Shown here: piece by piece, positions 27,252 through 38,585 of the stretch | Numbering within the stretch: the stretch's first letter is position 1 | How the letters are laid out: each line of letters starts with the position of its first letter | DNA from: Acidobacteriaceae bacterium | Lineage (GTDB): Bacteria; Acidobacteriota; Terriglobia; Terriglobales; Acidobacteriaceae | Assembly: GCA_003151435.1 (NCBI GenBank) | Contig: PLXP01000254.1 | Coordinates: 3,748-50,978, forward strand | Length of the DNA: 47,231 bases | Direction: 5' to 3' | Program-made: the position numbers and the translations under genes | Notes under the pieces: model-generated | Seen by the model: the letters and a program-made list of their open reading frames with translations, nothing else | Database searches by the model: none | Told to the model about the DNA's origin: nothing

Positions 27252-29057
27252 ATGACAGCTACTGCTCCGATCAACACCATCAATGACCTCTTTGCCCGCA
27301 TCGCCGCGGCAGGCAATCCCCGCGCTGTGCTGTGGCAGGACCAGTCTGGCGTGTGGAAGCCCATATCATCCGACCAGATGTATCAGCGTGTTCGTGCGTT
27401 GGGTGAGGCCCTGCTGAGTTGGGGCGCGCAAAAAGGCGACCGTATCGCCCTCATCGGCGAAAACCGCTGGGAGTGGGCCGTCACCGACTTCGCGACGCTG
27501 GCTATTGGCACAGTCAATGTGCCCATCTACCCCACCCTGACAGGCGAGCAGATTCGCACCCTGGTACAGGACGCCGGTTGCCGCATCGCCATCGTGTCCA
27601 CGCGCCAGCAATTCGACAAACTGAACGCGATTCGAGAACGAACGCAGTTAGAGCGGATTGTCATCATGGATTCCGCTGAGCCGCCGGAAGGGGCCATTGC
27701 CTTCAGTGAGTTGCTTGCCGGCGCCGATGCCCGTGACGGCGAGCGCGATCCGGTATTTGACGCGTTGTCGCGCTCAGTGGAACCCAAGGACCTGGCCACG
27801 CTGATCTACACCTCTGGAACCACAGGTGAGCCCAAGGGAGTGATGCTGACCCATGGCAACATTGCCGCCAACCAGAACGTGGCCGCGACGGAGTTTTCCT
27901 TCAACCCTTCTGACGCCTGCATCTCGTTTTTGCCGCTCTCGCACATCACCGCCCGGGCTCTTGACTACGTCATGTACGCCTACGGAGCGCAGGTAGCCTA
28001 CTGCTCGCAGTTCGACAAACTGCCCCAGGCCATGCGCGAAATCAGGCCCACCGTGCTGGTGGGCGTGCCGCGAGTTTATGAGAAGATTCGCCAGGAAGTT
28101 GAACGGCGTGCGGCTCTCTCGCCGGTGAAGAAGCGATTGCTGTCCGGGGCGGTCGCCCTCGGTGCAAGGCATCGCGACAAGGTGTACGCAGGTGGGCAGC
28201 CCACCTCACCCTTGTGGAAACTGGCCAGAAAACTGGTTTACAGCAAAGTCCACGAGGCCTTCGGCGGCCGCGTCGGGGTCTTTGTCTCCGGCGGCGCTCC
28301 GCTCGGCATAGATATTGCGCGATGGTTCGCGGCGGTAGGCATTCCCGTGTGGGAAGGCTATGGCCTCACCGAGACATCACCGGTCATCGCGCTGAACACC
28401 CCTGTCAGCCAACGCATGGGCGCTGTGGGCAAGCCGCTGCCCAACGTGGAGTTGAAGTTTGCGGAAGATGGCGAATTGCTGGTCCGCGGTCCGGCCGTTT
28501 TTTCCGGCTATTGGAACAAGCCGGAAGCCAATATCGATTGTTTCGACCCTGACGGCTGGTTCCGCACCGGCGACATCGGCCACCTGGATGCGGATGGTTT
28601 CCTGTACATCACCGACCGCAAGAAGGAGTTGCTGAAGACCTCGGGCGGTAAGCTGGTGGCGCCACAACCCATTGAAAACAAGCTCAAGAGCAACCTCCTG
28701 GTGGCCCAGGCCGCGCTGGTCGGCGACAAGCACAAGTTCGTCTCAGTGCTGATTTCGCCCAACTTTGCGGCGCTGGAGGAGTGGGCTCGCCATCACGAAA
28801 TCGAAGCCCGGACTCGTGCGGCACTGGTAGCCGACCAACGGGTCGTGGCCCTCTACGGCGAAATCGTCCGCGAAGCGAACACGGGTTTGGCTAACTTCGA
28901 GACCCTCAAGCGATTCCGCGTAGTGGCCGACGAGTGGTCGCAGGATACCGGCGAACTCACTCCGTCCATGAAGCTCAAACGCCGCGTGATTACGGCACGT
29001 TATGCGGCGGTGGTCGACGCACTTTACGCGGACGAAGCAACCGCACGCGGCGAATAG
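27252..29057 (+). CDS. Long-chain fatty-acid--CoA ligase (AMP-binding)
   Basis: It activates a fatty acid with ATP and CoA through an acyl-adenylate. Motifs in order are the P-loop-like TLIYTSGTTGEPKGVMLTHG, FLPLSHITAR, the adenylate site EGYGLTETSPVIAL and GWFRTGDIGHLDADGFLYIT, and the hinge region DRKKELLKTSGGKLV. The length from ATG 27252 is 601 residues, matching the FadD15-like long-chain subgroup. The frame is open upstream to 27147, but that leader is unlike the family. GGAT lies 5 bases before ATG 27252. The last 68 bases overlap the convergent membrane-protein gene. Confidence 0.9.
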   Translation: MTATAPINTINDLFARIAAAGNPRAVLWQDQSGVWKPISSDQMYQRVRALGEALLSWGAQKGDRIALIGENRWEWAVTDFATLAIGTVNVPIYPTLTGEQIRTLVQDAGCRIAIVSTRQQFDKLNAIRERTQLERIVIMDSAEPPEGAIAFSELLAGADARDGERDPVFDALSRSVEPKDLATLIYTSGTTGEPKGVMLTHGNIAANQNVAATEFSFNPSDACISFLPLSHITARALDYVMYAYGAQVAYCSQFDKLPQAMREIRPTVLVGVPRVYEKIRQEVERRAALSPVKKRLLSGAVALGARHRDKVYAGGQPTSPLWKLARKLVYSKVHEAFGGRVGVFVSGGAPLGIDIARWFAAVGIPVWEGYGLTETSPVIALNTPVSQRMGAVGKPLPNVELKFAEDGELLVRGPAVFSGYWNKPEANIDCFDPDGWFRTGDIGHLDADGFLYITDRKKELLKTSGGKLVAPQPIENKLKSNLLVAQAALVGDKHKFVSVLISPNFAALEEWARHHEIEARTRAALVADQRVVALYGEIVREANTGLANFETLKRFRVVADEWSQDTGELTPSMKLKRRVITARYAAVVDALYADEATARGE

Positions 29058-29643
29058 AGAACCTGAGGCCCTGATCAGCCTTTCTGTAGAACGCCTTGTC
29101 CCACACCCGGTGCAGGCCGCGGAAGAAGGGCGCGCCCCAAGCGCCCACGGCCAGCAAACTGCCAAACAGGATCACCGCGTCGATGCTGAGGCGCCCTTCG
29201 CGGGACCAGTAGGCATCGGGTTCCAGGTTGAGCCATAGCGCGAATTCGTCCAGCGTGAGCGCGGCGCCCACTCCATAGCTGACCGACATCAGGCGGCTGA
29301 AAAAGATCGACAGCGGGGAGTGCGACCGTCCCAGGTCGAGCAGCCAGCCGTAGCCCACCAGCAGAAGAATCAGGATTCCCCAGACCAGGTGATGAATGTG
29401 GTGGCCGCGCACCACAACCCACTGAAACGGACCAACATTGTGCGTGATCAGCCTGACCAGAATCCGCACCCCGACGAAGGTGAAAAGAAACGATACTGAG
29501 GCGATAAACATGCGCCGCCGCGGCCGATCGGGAATGGTGCTGCGCACCACGAATCCAAGGCGCGTAAGCTGCAGCAAAACCAGCAGGATCACCACCACAA
29601 GGCTGGCGAAGGCGAGCAGCAAAAAGGTACCGGGTCCGGGCAT
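28990..29643 (-). CDS. Hypothetical multi-pass membrane protein
   Basis: A 217-residue protein with about five membrane helices (FLLLAFASLVVVILLVLLQL, FIASVSFLFTFVGVRILV, LVWGILILLLVGYGWLL and more). A His-rich motif VRGHHIHHLVWG lies between helices two and three and could bind metal or haem. TLDEFALWLNLEPDAYWSREG is an acidic, aromatic loop. The C-terminal 35 residues are basic and Pro-rich and lie mostly within the overlap with the acyl-CoA ligase gene (68 bases, tail to tail). GGTGGAT precedes ATG 29643. I do not recognise the function. Confidence 0.65.
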   Translation of the reverse strand: MPGPGTFLLLAFASLVVVILLVLLQLTRLGFVVRSTIPDRPRRRMFIASVSFLFTFVGVRILVRLITHNVGPFQWVVVRGHHIHHLVWGILILLLVGYGWLLDLGRSHSPLSIFFSRLMSVSYGVGAALTLDEFALWLNLEPDAYWSREGRLSIDAVILFGSLLAVGAWGAPFFRGLHRVWDKAFYRKADQGLRFSIRRVRLLRPRKVRRPPPHNVP

Positions 29644-29799
29644 ACGTATCCACCATTATCAGGTGCGTTCCCGGCTTAGGAAAGGCGCCGCTTCTTTTTA
29701 TCAGCGTGAGCGCGGTCACGATTGTTCTTTACAAGGTCAGAGTACACTAGGTAAGGCGTCGAGACCGGCCAATGGGGGCGGGATTGCGGCGCACAGTTT

Positions 29800-29846
29800 G
29801 GGGATTCATCCCCCCTTGCGGCCCACTTGGTCGTACGACCTTTTTT
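29800..29846 (+). promoter_or_regulatory. Two hairpins in the pfk leader, the second followed by T6
   Basis: GGGGA-TTCA-TCCCC (29800-29813) is followed by the perfect palindrome GGTCGTACGACC (29829-29840) and TTTTTT (29841-29846), which runs straight into the GGAGGAG ribosome site. The second resembles a short terminator or attenuator, or a dimeric-repressor operator. Confidence 0.45.
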
Positions 29847-29861
29847 GGAGGAGAAGTTCCG

Positions 29862-30896
29862 ATGCGAGTTGCTTTATTGACCGGTGGCGGCGACTGCCCC
29901 GGATTGAACGCAGTGATCTATGCGGCTGTAAAGAAGGGCATCAACGCGTACGGCGATGAATTCATCGGCTTCCTGAACGGCTGGCGCGGGGTTCTCGATA
30001 ACAACTGGATTCCCCTCACGTTGGAGGCCATCGACGGCATCCAGCTCAAGGGCGGCACCATCCTCCACTCCTCGCGCACCAACGTCAAAAAGATCCCGGG
30101 CGGCATTGAGAAGGTGCGGGAAGTCCTGAAGGTCAACAAGATCGATGCGCTCATCGCCCTCGGCGGCGACGACACGCAATCGGTGACTCTCTTCCTGAGC
30201 GAGAACGGCGTGCCCAGCGTTGGCGTGCCCAAGACCATCGACAACGACATCAACGGCACCGACGCCACCTTTGGCTTCGATACCGCCGTGATGATCGCCA
30301 CCGAGGCCATCGACCGCATCCACACCACCGCCGATTCGCACAATCGCGTCATCGTTGTCGAAGTGATGGGACGCGATGCCGGCTGGATCGCCTATGCCTC
30401 CGGCGTGGCTGGCGGTGCGCACGTCATCCTTGTTCCCGAGAAGGAAATCGACATCGATCACGTTTGCGCGCTGCTCAAGTACAACTACGATCACGGCAAG
30501 CACTACGGCGTCGTAGTGGTTGCCGAGGGCTGCCATCTCCCCGAAGTCGGCCAGGTCATCGGCTCCAAGGAAGTGGACTCCTTTGGTCACGCGCGTCTGT
30601 CCGGCATTGGCGAGGCGTTGGCGGAGTTGATCGAGAAGAAGACCGGCTTTGAGACCCGCAGCGTGAACCTGGGGCACACCCAGCGCGGCGGCGTTCCCAC
30701 GGCTTATGACCGCTTGCTCGGCCAGCGCTACGGCCTGCACGCCATCGACATGGTGCACGAAAAGAAGTGGGGCCGGATCGCCGTTTTGAAGGGCATCGAC
30801 ATCACCGACATCACCATCAAGGAAGCCATCGCCACCAACCGTCGCCTCGATCAGCGCTTCTTTGACGTGATCTCCGGCCTCGAAGCGAAGGTCTAG
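29862..30896 (+). CDS. pfkA: 6-phosphofructokinase, possibly pyrophosphate-dependent
   Basis: It phosphorylates fructose 6-phosphate to the 1,6-bisphosphate. It begins MRVALLTGGGDCPGLNAVI after a GGAGGAG site 8 bases upstream, giving 344 residues. Substrate motifs include PKTIDNDINGT and MGRDAGWIA. Two positions that separate donors in this family carry Asp and Lys (GGDDTQS near residue 104, PKTIDND near 123). Those are the residues of pyrophosphate-using and related group III enzymes, while the classical ATP enzyme has Gly at both. The donor is therefore uncertain and may be pyrophosphate. A strong terminator follows. It is probably transcribed alone. Confidence 0.9.
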   Translation: MRVALLTGGGDCPGLNAVIYAAVKKGINAYGDEFIGFLNGWRGVLDNNWIPLTLEAIDGIQLKGGTILHSSRTNVKKIPGGIEKVREVLKVNKIDALIALGGDDTQSVTLFLSENGVPSVGVPKTIDNDINGTDATFGFDTAVMIATEAIDRIHTTADSHNRVIVVEVMGRDAGWIAYASGVAGGAHVILVPEKEIDIDHVCALLKYNYDHGKHYGVVVVAEGCHLPEVGQVIGSKEVDSFGHARLSGIGEALAELIEKKTGFETRSVNLGHTQRGGVPTAYDRLLGQRYGLHAIDMVHEKKWGRIAVLKGIDITDITIKEAIATNRRLDQRFFDVISGLEAKV

Positions 30897-30918
30897 TTTC
30901 CGCCCTCCCCTGTTACGC

Positions 30919-30947
30919 AAAAGCCATCCCTCACCGGATGGCTTTTT
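30919..30947. terminator. Rho-independent terminator after pfkA
   Basis: AAAAGCCATCC (30919-30929) pairs with GGATGGCTTTT (30936-30946) across a 6-base loop, followed by a T-run. The A-tract on the other side means it could also work on the opposite strand. Confidence 0.9.
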
Positions 30948-30973
30948 GCTTTGCCCTCGAATAAAGTGAGCCT

Positions 30974-31462
30974 GTGAATTATCGCCCGTATCTTCCCGAT
31001 GATTTTGCGCAGCTCTACGCGATTGAGGAAGAGTGTTTCCAGCCGCCTCTTCGTTTTGACCGCCGATATATGCGGCGCCTCATCGACGGTGCGCATACTG
31101 CGACCTGGATTGCGGAAGAAGAGGCTCGCATGGCAGGATTTGCCGTGGTCGAGTGGAAGGTCGAATCAGGGGAGGCCGTCGCTTACATTCAAACTATCGA
31201 GGTTGCCCCCTCCCAGCGTCGCCGCGGCGTAGGCGATGAGTTGCTGCGACGCATCGAGAGTTCCGCGCAGGCTGTGGAAGTGGCTGAGATTTGGCTTCAC
31301 GTGGACGCGCAGAATGACGCGGCTATCCGCCTGTACCGCGCGCATGGCTACCACTTGGCGGGACGGCAGGAGAATTACTATGGCCGTAGCCGTTCGGCTG
31401 AAGTCTACAGCAAGTCCCTCGCTGCGGGACGAGGCTCGGAACTACGCTCACCGCCGAATTGA
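30974..31462 (+). CDS. GNAT family N-acetyltransferase (RimI-like)
   Basis: A 162-residue acetyl-CoA-dependent acetyltransferase. The core shows YIQTIEVAPSQRRRGVGDEL, with the Q/RxxGxG/A acetyl-CoA loop, and WLHVDAQNDAAIRLYRAHGY, the usual beta-5/alpha-4 signature with a Tyr. This layout resembles ribosomal-protein or small-molecule acetyltransferases, but the substrate cannot be read from the sequence. The start is GTG 30974, with GTGAG just upstream as a weak site. The last 15 residues after YSKSLAA look unconserved. Confidence 0.8.
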   Translation: MNYRPYLPDDFAQLYAIEEECFQPPLRFDRRYMRRLIDGAHTATWIAEEEARMAGFAVVEWKVESGEAVAYIQTIEVAPSQRRRGVGDELLRRIESSAQAVEVAEIWLHVDAQNDAAIRLYRAHGYHLAGRQENYYGRSRSAEVYSKSLAAGRGSELRSPPN

Positions 31463-31811
31463 GAGTGCAATCGGGCTGGAAAGGCCCGATCGCATCCGGT
31501 CTAGTTCGTGCCTACGCGGTGCACCCACGTTGCCTCAATTTGTCCGCGGCCTGCGAACGCCGGATGAATGCAGCAACGTGATCGTGGAGCTTCTTGCAAC
31601 TCGCATCGGTGTAATCACTACTGGACCCGCATCAGTCGCAAGGCGATACCGTTCTTGAAATCAGGCGATTCCAGCGTACGTTTGCCGCCATTGCTCGTTA
31701 AGCTTGGCACCTCGGTTCGGCGCCCTGTTCAGCGTTGGCGGCAACCGGCAGGAAGAAGAGAGCAAGCGCGAGGGGCACAAGTTTCATGGGTGCCACTATA
31801 CCGCGACGCCC
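31463..31811. other. Gene-poor stretch with a hairpin and a gene remnant
   Basis: About 350 bases without an intact gene. A perfect 7-bp hairpin (ATCGGGC 31470-31476, GCCCGAT 31484-31490) just after the acetyltransferase stop may be a weak terminator, although no T-tract follows on the plus strand. The rest contains a broken minus-strand gene described separately. Confidence 0.5.
31618..31787 (-). pseudogene. Possible frameshifted remnant of a small secreted protein
   Basis: From ATG 31787 the minus strand reads MKLVPLALALFFLPVAANA, a clean signal peptide, then EQGAEPRCQA and a stop. In another frame over the same stretch the sequence continues VPSLTSNGGKRTLESPDF then KNGIALRLMRVQ to a TAG at 31618. 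The total of 170 bases is not a multiple of three, as expected after a one- or two-base indel near 31715-31740. This may be a decayed gene or chance. No family is recognised. Confidence 0.3.
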
Positions 31812-32276
31812 TCAATTCGTCATCGAGATTTGCTGGATTGTTTTATAGATGAGATAGCAATGGCCTGCGTCGGTAGGAAACCGATAGGCACCAAGGGCGT
31901 CTAGGAGGTGTGCTGCAACCGCGGTCATTTCCCAACCAGTGTCCTCGTCCGCGTTCAGGAATGCAGAAGTGAGCTTCTCATATCCATTCGCCTCTCCAAA
32001 CTGACGAACCCTTTCGATGCCTAGTTTTGATCGATCTTCATAATTTGCGTTAGCCCAACTCCATTCCCAGGAATCTCCCTCGGTAGAGCCCACTACCGTC
32101 ACGTCGATTCGTACCGTGGGCAGAATCGGATCTGAGAAGGTGAGCGTAACCGCCTCATCATCCCAGTCGTACTGGGCGTGCGAGCCATACTGCTCTTCAA
32201 ACCGTTCGTTTTTGTCCATCAATTCATGGAACAGCGGATGAACGAACTCCCAGAAGCAATCATCGCAAACTGTCAC
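31812..32276 (-). CDS. Hypothetical protein resembling DUF6882
   Basis: A 154-residue, acidic, soluble protein. WEWSWANANYEDRSKLG, the later RVRQFGEANGYEKLTSA, and the run DEDTGWEMTAVAAHLLDALG followed by AYRFPTDAGHCYLIY recall the DUF6882 pattern as I remember it, which I could not verify. Two cysteines near the start (VCDDCFWEF) are notable. The start is 9 bases after the M19 dipeptidase stop, so the two are probably co-transcribed. Function is unknown. Confidence 0.6.
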   Translation of the reverse strand: MTVCDDCFWEFVHPLFHELMDKNERFEEQYGSHAQYDWDDEAVTLTFSDPILPTVRIDVTVVGSTEGDSWEWSWANANYEDRSKLGIERVRQFGEANGYEKLTSAFLNADEDTGWEMTAVAAHLLDALGAYRFPTDAGHCYLIYKTIQQISMTN

Positions 32277-32285
32277 GCCTCGCTC

Positions 32286-33623
32286 CTACTTCTGCGGCTT
32301 ATCAAACGGTTGCTTATCCGTGATTCGCGGCCGGTTCTCCGCCTGCAGTTCTTTCGACACCTGCTCCACTTCGCGGAAGACGCGCAGCAGGTTTCCACCC
32401 AGAATCTTGCGGCAGTCTTCGGCGGAGTAGCCGCGCTCGATAAGCGCAGCCGTGATTTTGGGCAGGTCGGCTGGGGAGTCCAGGCCTTCAGGCAACTGGC
32501 CATCCACGCCGTCGAAGTCGGAGCCGAGGCCCACGTGATCCACTCCGGCAACCTTGGCGATGTGGTCGATCTGATCGATCAGCGCTGACAACGGCGGGCG
32601 CGGAATGCGGTCCGCAAATTGCCGCTCCACCTTAGAAATATCTTCGTAGTTGAGCTGTCTGCCTTCGGCCTTGTCCTTGTCCTTCAGATTCTGAACCGCC
32701 TTGTCCACCTCGGGCTTCTGCGCCTTCTGCGCATCGCGGTAGGCCTGCGATACAAACGCCGAGTAGAAATTGACCTGCACCACGCCGCCCTTGGAGTTGG
32801 GTCCGCCGCCGTAGTTGGCCACCGCACGCAGCATATCGTCCGTCATGTTGCGCGGGGCATCGCACAATGCCCGCGCGCCCGAGTGCGAGGCGATGACCGG
32901 CGCTCGGCTGATGTTGAGCGTACGAAAGAAGGTGCGATCGGAGACGTGCGAGATATCGACCATCATGCCGAGGCGGTTCATCTCGTAGACCACGTCTTTG
33001 CCGAACTCGGTCAGCCCCTCCTTGGTGTGGGGGATGGACGCGTTGTCGATGTCTCCGGAGCTGTCGGCCCAGCCATTGGAATTGGACCAGGTGAGCGTCA
33101 TGTAACGCACGCCGAGCGCATAGTACTGCCGCAGCAGTGCGAGCGAGTCCTCAATGGAGTGCCCGCCCTCAATGCCCATGAGCGCGGCAAACTTGTGCTC
33201 GCGGTGGGCAAACTCTATGCCCTCAGGCGACGTAACAAACATTATCTGGTCAGGATGCTTGGCCACCTGCTGCTTCACCGCGTCGATCAGCACCAGCGTG
33301 CGCCGCGCATACTGGCCTTTGTAAAGCGTGGGCTCCACCCAGATGGAAAAGAACTCCGCTCCCAGATTTCCCTTGTGGATCGACTCCAGGTTGAAATTGC
33401 CGCCGCGCAGCGGATCGCCCATGTCGAAGTTTTCATCGACAAAGCGCTGCGGGGTGTCGGCGTGGGTATCGATCACGATGGCGGAGCGGTGCACGGCTTC
33501 AGGGGAAGGTTTGGCGGTCATTTTTGAGGAGGGCCTGGGGGTGGAAGGCTTGGCTGGAGTCTGGCCGCACAGCATGGCCGGAACGACGAAGAGCATGGAT
33601 GCAATCAGAACGCGGGTCCGCAT
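32286..33623 (-). CDS. Secreted membrane-dipeptidase family protein (peptidase M19)
   Basis: Zinc dipeptidase of the renal dipeptidase family with an N-terminal signal peptide (RVLIASMLFVVPAMLCGQTP), so it acts in the periplasm or outside. Metal ligands are visible: HxD in VIDTHADTPQRF, Glu in MGIEGGHSIED, and His in VDISHVSDRTF and IASHSGARALCD. The C-terminal signature VGLGSDFDGVDGQLPEG is also present. At 445 residues it carries an insert rich in K and D around ayrdaqkaqkpevdk that is common in Gram-negative secreted members. A cysteine in the signal (MLCGQ) could be a lipobox. Substrates are likely dipeptides, possibly D-amino-acid-containing. Confidence 0.9.
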   Translation of the reverse strand: MRTRVLIASMLFVVPAMLCGQTPAKPSTPRPSSKMTAKPSPEAVHRSAIVIDTHADTPQRFVDENFDMGDPLRGGNFNLESIHKGNLGAEFFSIWVEPTLYKGQYARRTLVLIDAVKQQVAKHPDQIMFVTSPEGIEFAHREHKFAALMGIEGGHSIEDSLALLRQYYALGVRYMTLTWSNSNGWADSSGDIDNASIPHTKEGLTEFGKDVVYEMNRLGMMVDISHVSDRTFFRTLNISRAPVIASHSGARALCDAPRNMTDDMLRAVANYGGGPNSKGGVVQVNFYSAFVSQAYRDAQKAQKPEVDKAVQNLKDKDKAEGRQLNYEDISKVERQFADRIPRPPLSALIDQIDHIAKVAGVDHVGLGSDFDGVDGQLPEGLDSPADLPKITAALIERGYSAEDCRKILGGNLLRVFREVEQVSKELQAENRPRITDKQPFDKPQK

Positions 33624-33704
33624 AGGCTTGGCGTCAGTATAATCCGACGCGTTGCCGAGGTCCCAACAACAGTGGAATACGAGTCCGCCGGTGGCGACTT
33701 TCCG

Positions 33705-34739
33705 TTACTGCTTCCTAGCGCGGGCCGCCCTGCGGCTCCTTACGCTGTGGTGCCTGGTGTACGAGGCGGCTCGCAGCGAGGCCACATGCCGGCCGCCGCG
33801 CCGATGCACGACAGCAGGGCGAAGAATTGCACCTACGCGGTGTTCCGCCGTCACAGGAGCATCGGGATATTGCGGATCGAGCATGGCAATTACCGACGTC
33901 GCACGGCCGCGATAGAGCCTGGCCCACTGGCTCTGCGTGAGACTCAGCTGCACGGCCTTCCAGTATCCCGCATCGTCGTTGGCGGTCTTGTTCACCACGG
34001 ATGGGCCGTCCGTGTCGCGATTGATCAAACCGAGGAACTGACTGAATTCCTCCAGGTTGACTCCCATCTGGTAAACCAACTGGCTCATGGCCATCTGCTG
34101 GGAGGCGGTCAGCGAATCGAAGTTGCGGCAATAGGCTCTGGCGTTGTAGATGGCCTGTATGGCGGAGATGCGCAGCAGTTGCGTCGCATCGTCATCGCTG
34201 ATATCGGGATTGAGGGACTTGATCTCTTTGCGGAATTTCTTCTTGTTCCAAGTCGCCATACGCTCGTCATACCGCGCAAGAATCCGCTGCAGGCGATCCG
34301 GATCCAAACCCGCGGCCTGCCAAAGCTCGGCCGACGACGGCTCAAGGAACGAATGAGGATTGAGCCGGTCGCGCTGTGGGTGCTCCCGTGCCGGCAGATC
34401 GAGGCTGAACCCGGCGCCGATCAGTGCCCGGCTGGTCTTCGGGTCAGGATAAGCCGCCAGAACCCATCCTTCATGCCTGCGGTCGCGCAGCGTGTCCATC
34501 AGGCGACCGAGATCGAACTTAACGTCGGAGTCCCTGAAATCAAGCAGTTGCTGTACCGCAGGTGCAGCCGCAAGGGTCACCGTATCCGGCTGGACTGCGG
34601 AAGTCACGGGAACGGAAGGCAGCGACGGCGGCGCTTGCTGGAGTGCAGCGAACGAGGCGGATGGACTCTGCGCGGCAGCCGATACGGTTCCAGCAATGAA
34701 GAGAACGGCGGTGCGCAGGCGATGCAGGTTGATAGTCAT
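33705..34739 (-). CDS. Secreted lysozyme-like protein (GH24-type fold, tentative)
   Basis: A 344-residue exported protein (signal LRTAVLFIAGTVSAAAQ). The middle has a T4-lysozyme-like pattern: RRHEGWVLAAYPDP followed by ALIGAGFSLDL, with a candidate catalytic Glu, and later SLTASQQMAMSQLVYQMGVN then LEEFSQFLGL and a WARLYRGRATSVIAMLDP ending. These are the spacing and residues of phage-type muramidases, judged by eye. A large insert (about residues 115-185) is unusual. The last 50 residues are very basic (RRGGRHVASLRAASYTRHH) and may bind the wall or DNA, or reflect an altered reading frame. It is divergent from dnaE. Confidence 0.55.
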   Translation of the reverse strand: MTINLHRLRTAVLFIAGTVSAAAQSPSASFAALQQAPPSLPSVPVTSAVQPDTVTLAAAPAVQQLLDFRDSDVKFDLGRLMDTLRDRRHEGWVLAAYPDPKTSRALIGAGFSLDLPAREHPQRDRLNPHSFLEPSSAELWQAAGLDPDRLQRILARYDERMATWNKKKFRKEIKSLNPDISDDDATQLLRISAIQAIYNARAYCRNFDSLTASQQMAMSQLVYQMGVNLEEFSQFLGLINRDTDGPSVVNKTANDDAGYWKAVQLSLTQSQWARLYRGRATSVIAMLDPQYPDAPVTAEHRVGAILRPAVVHRRGGRHVASLRAASYTRHHSVRSRRAARARKQ

Positions 34740-35005
34740 TTCCCCAGGACCCAGCTCTCAAGAAGGCTTCTTGAGGTCAACGATGCACGAAAATCCGCCG
34801 CAACGCAATCACCGAAAAGCGTCACGCATTCAAATGGTAATTAGCTGTATCTCACGCACATACGAAGAGGAGTGGGGACGACCGTACCCGGAAATCCGAG
34901 ACCGGGTCAACGGTGGTTTCGGCCCACTTTTCCTCAGTGGATCACGGCTCCAGCGAAGGAGAAAGGGTTGGGGCGACGGTATGAAGGCTAGAATCGAAAC
35001 TAGCC
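34740..35005. other. Divergent promoter region between the lysozyme-like gene and dnaE
   Basis: About 266 bases without a gene. Directly before the dnaE start, GGCTAG (34986-34991) and CTAGCC (35000-35005) form a 6-bp hairpin that ends at the ATG. A possible ribosome site (GAAGG, about 34983-34987) lies just ahead of and partly inside it. Confidence 0.45.
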
Positions 35006-38515
<3,510 letters not shown>

Positions 38516-38585
38516 GTTCATCGCCTTTGGTCGATCCGCATTCTTGCGATCTTGTTGTGCAACCATTCTGTCAGGAGCCAGCACC

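Noticed and set aside
29874..30920. 348-residue minus-strand frame opposite pfkA
   Set aside because: Shadow frame. It also reads through the terminator, and the plus strand has clear phosphofructokinase motifs.
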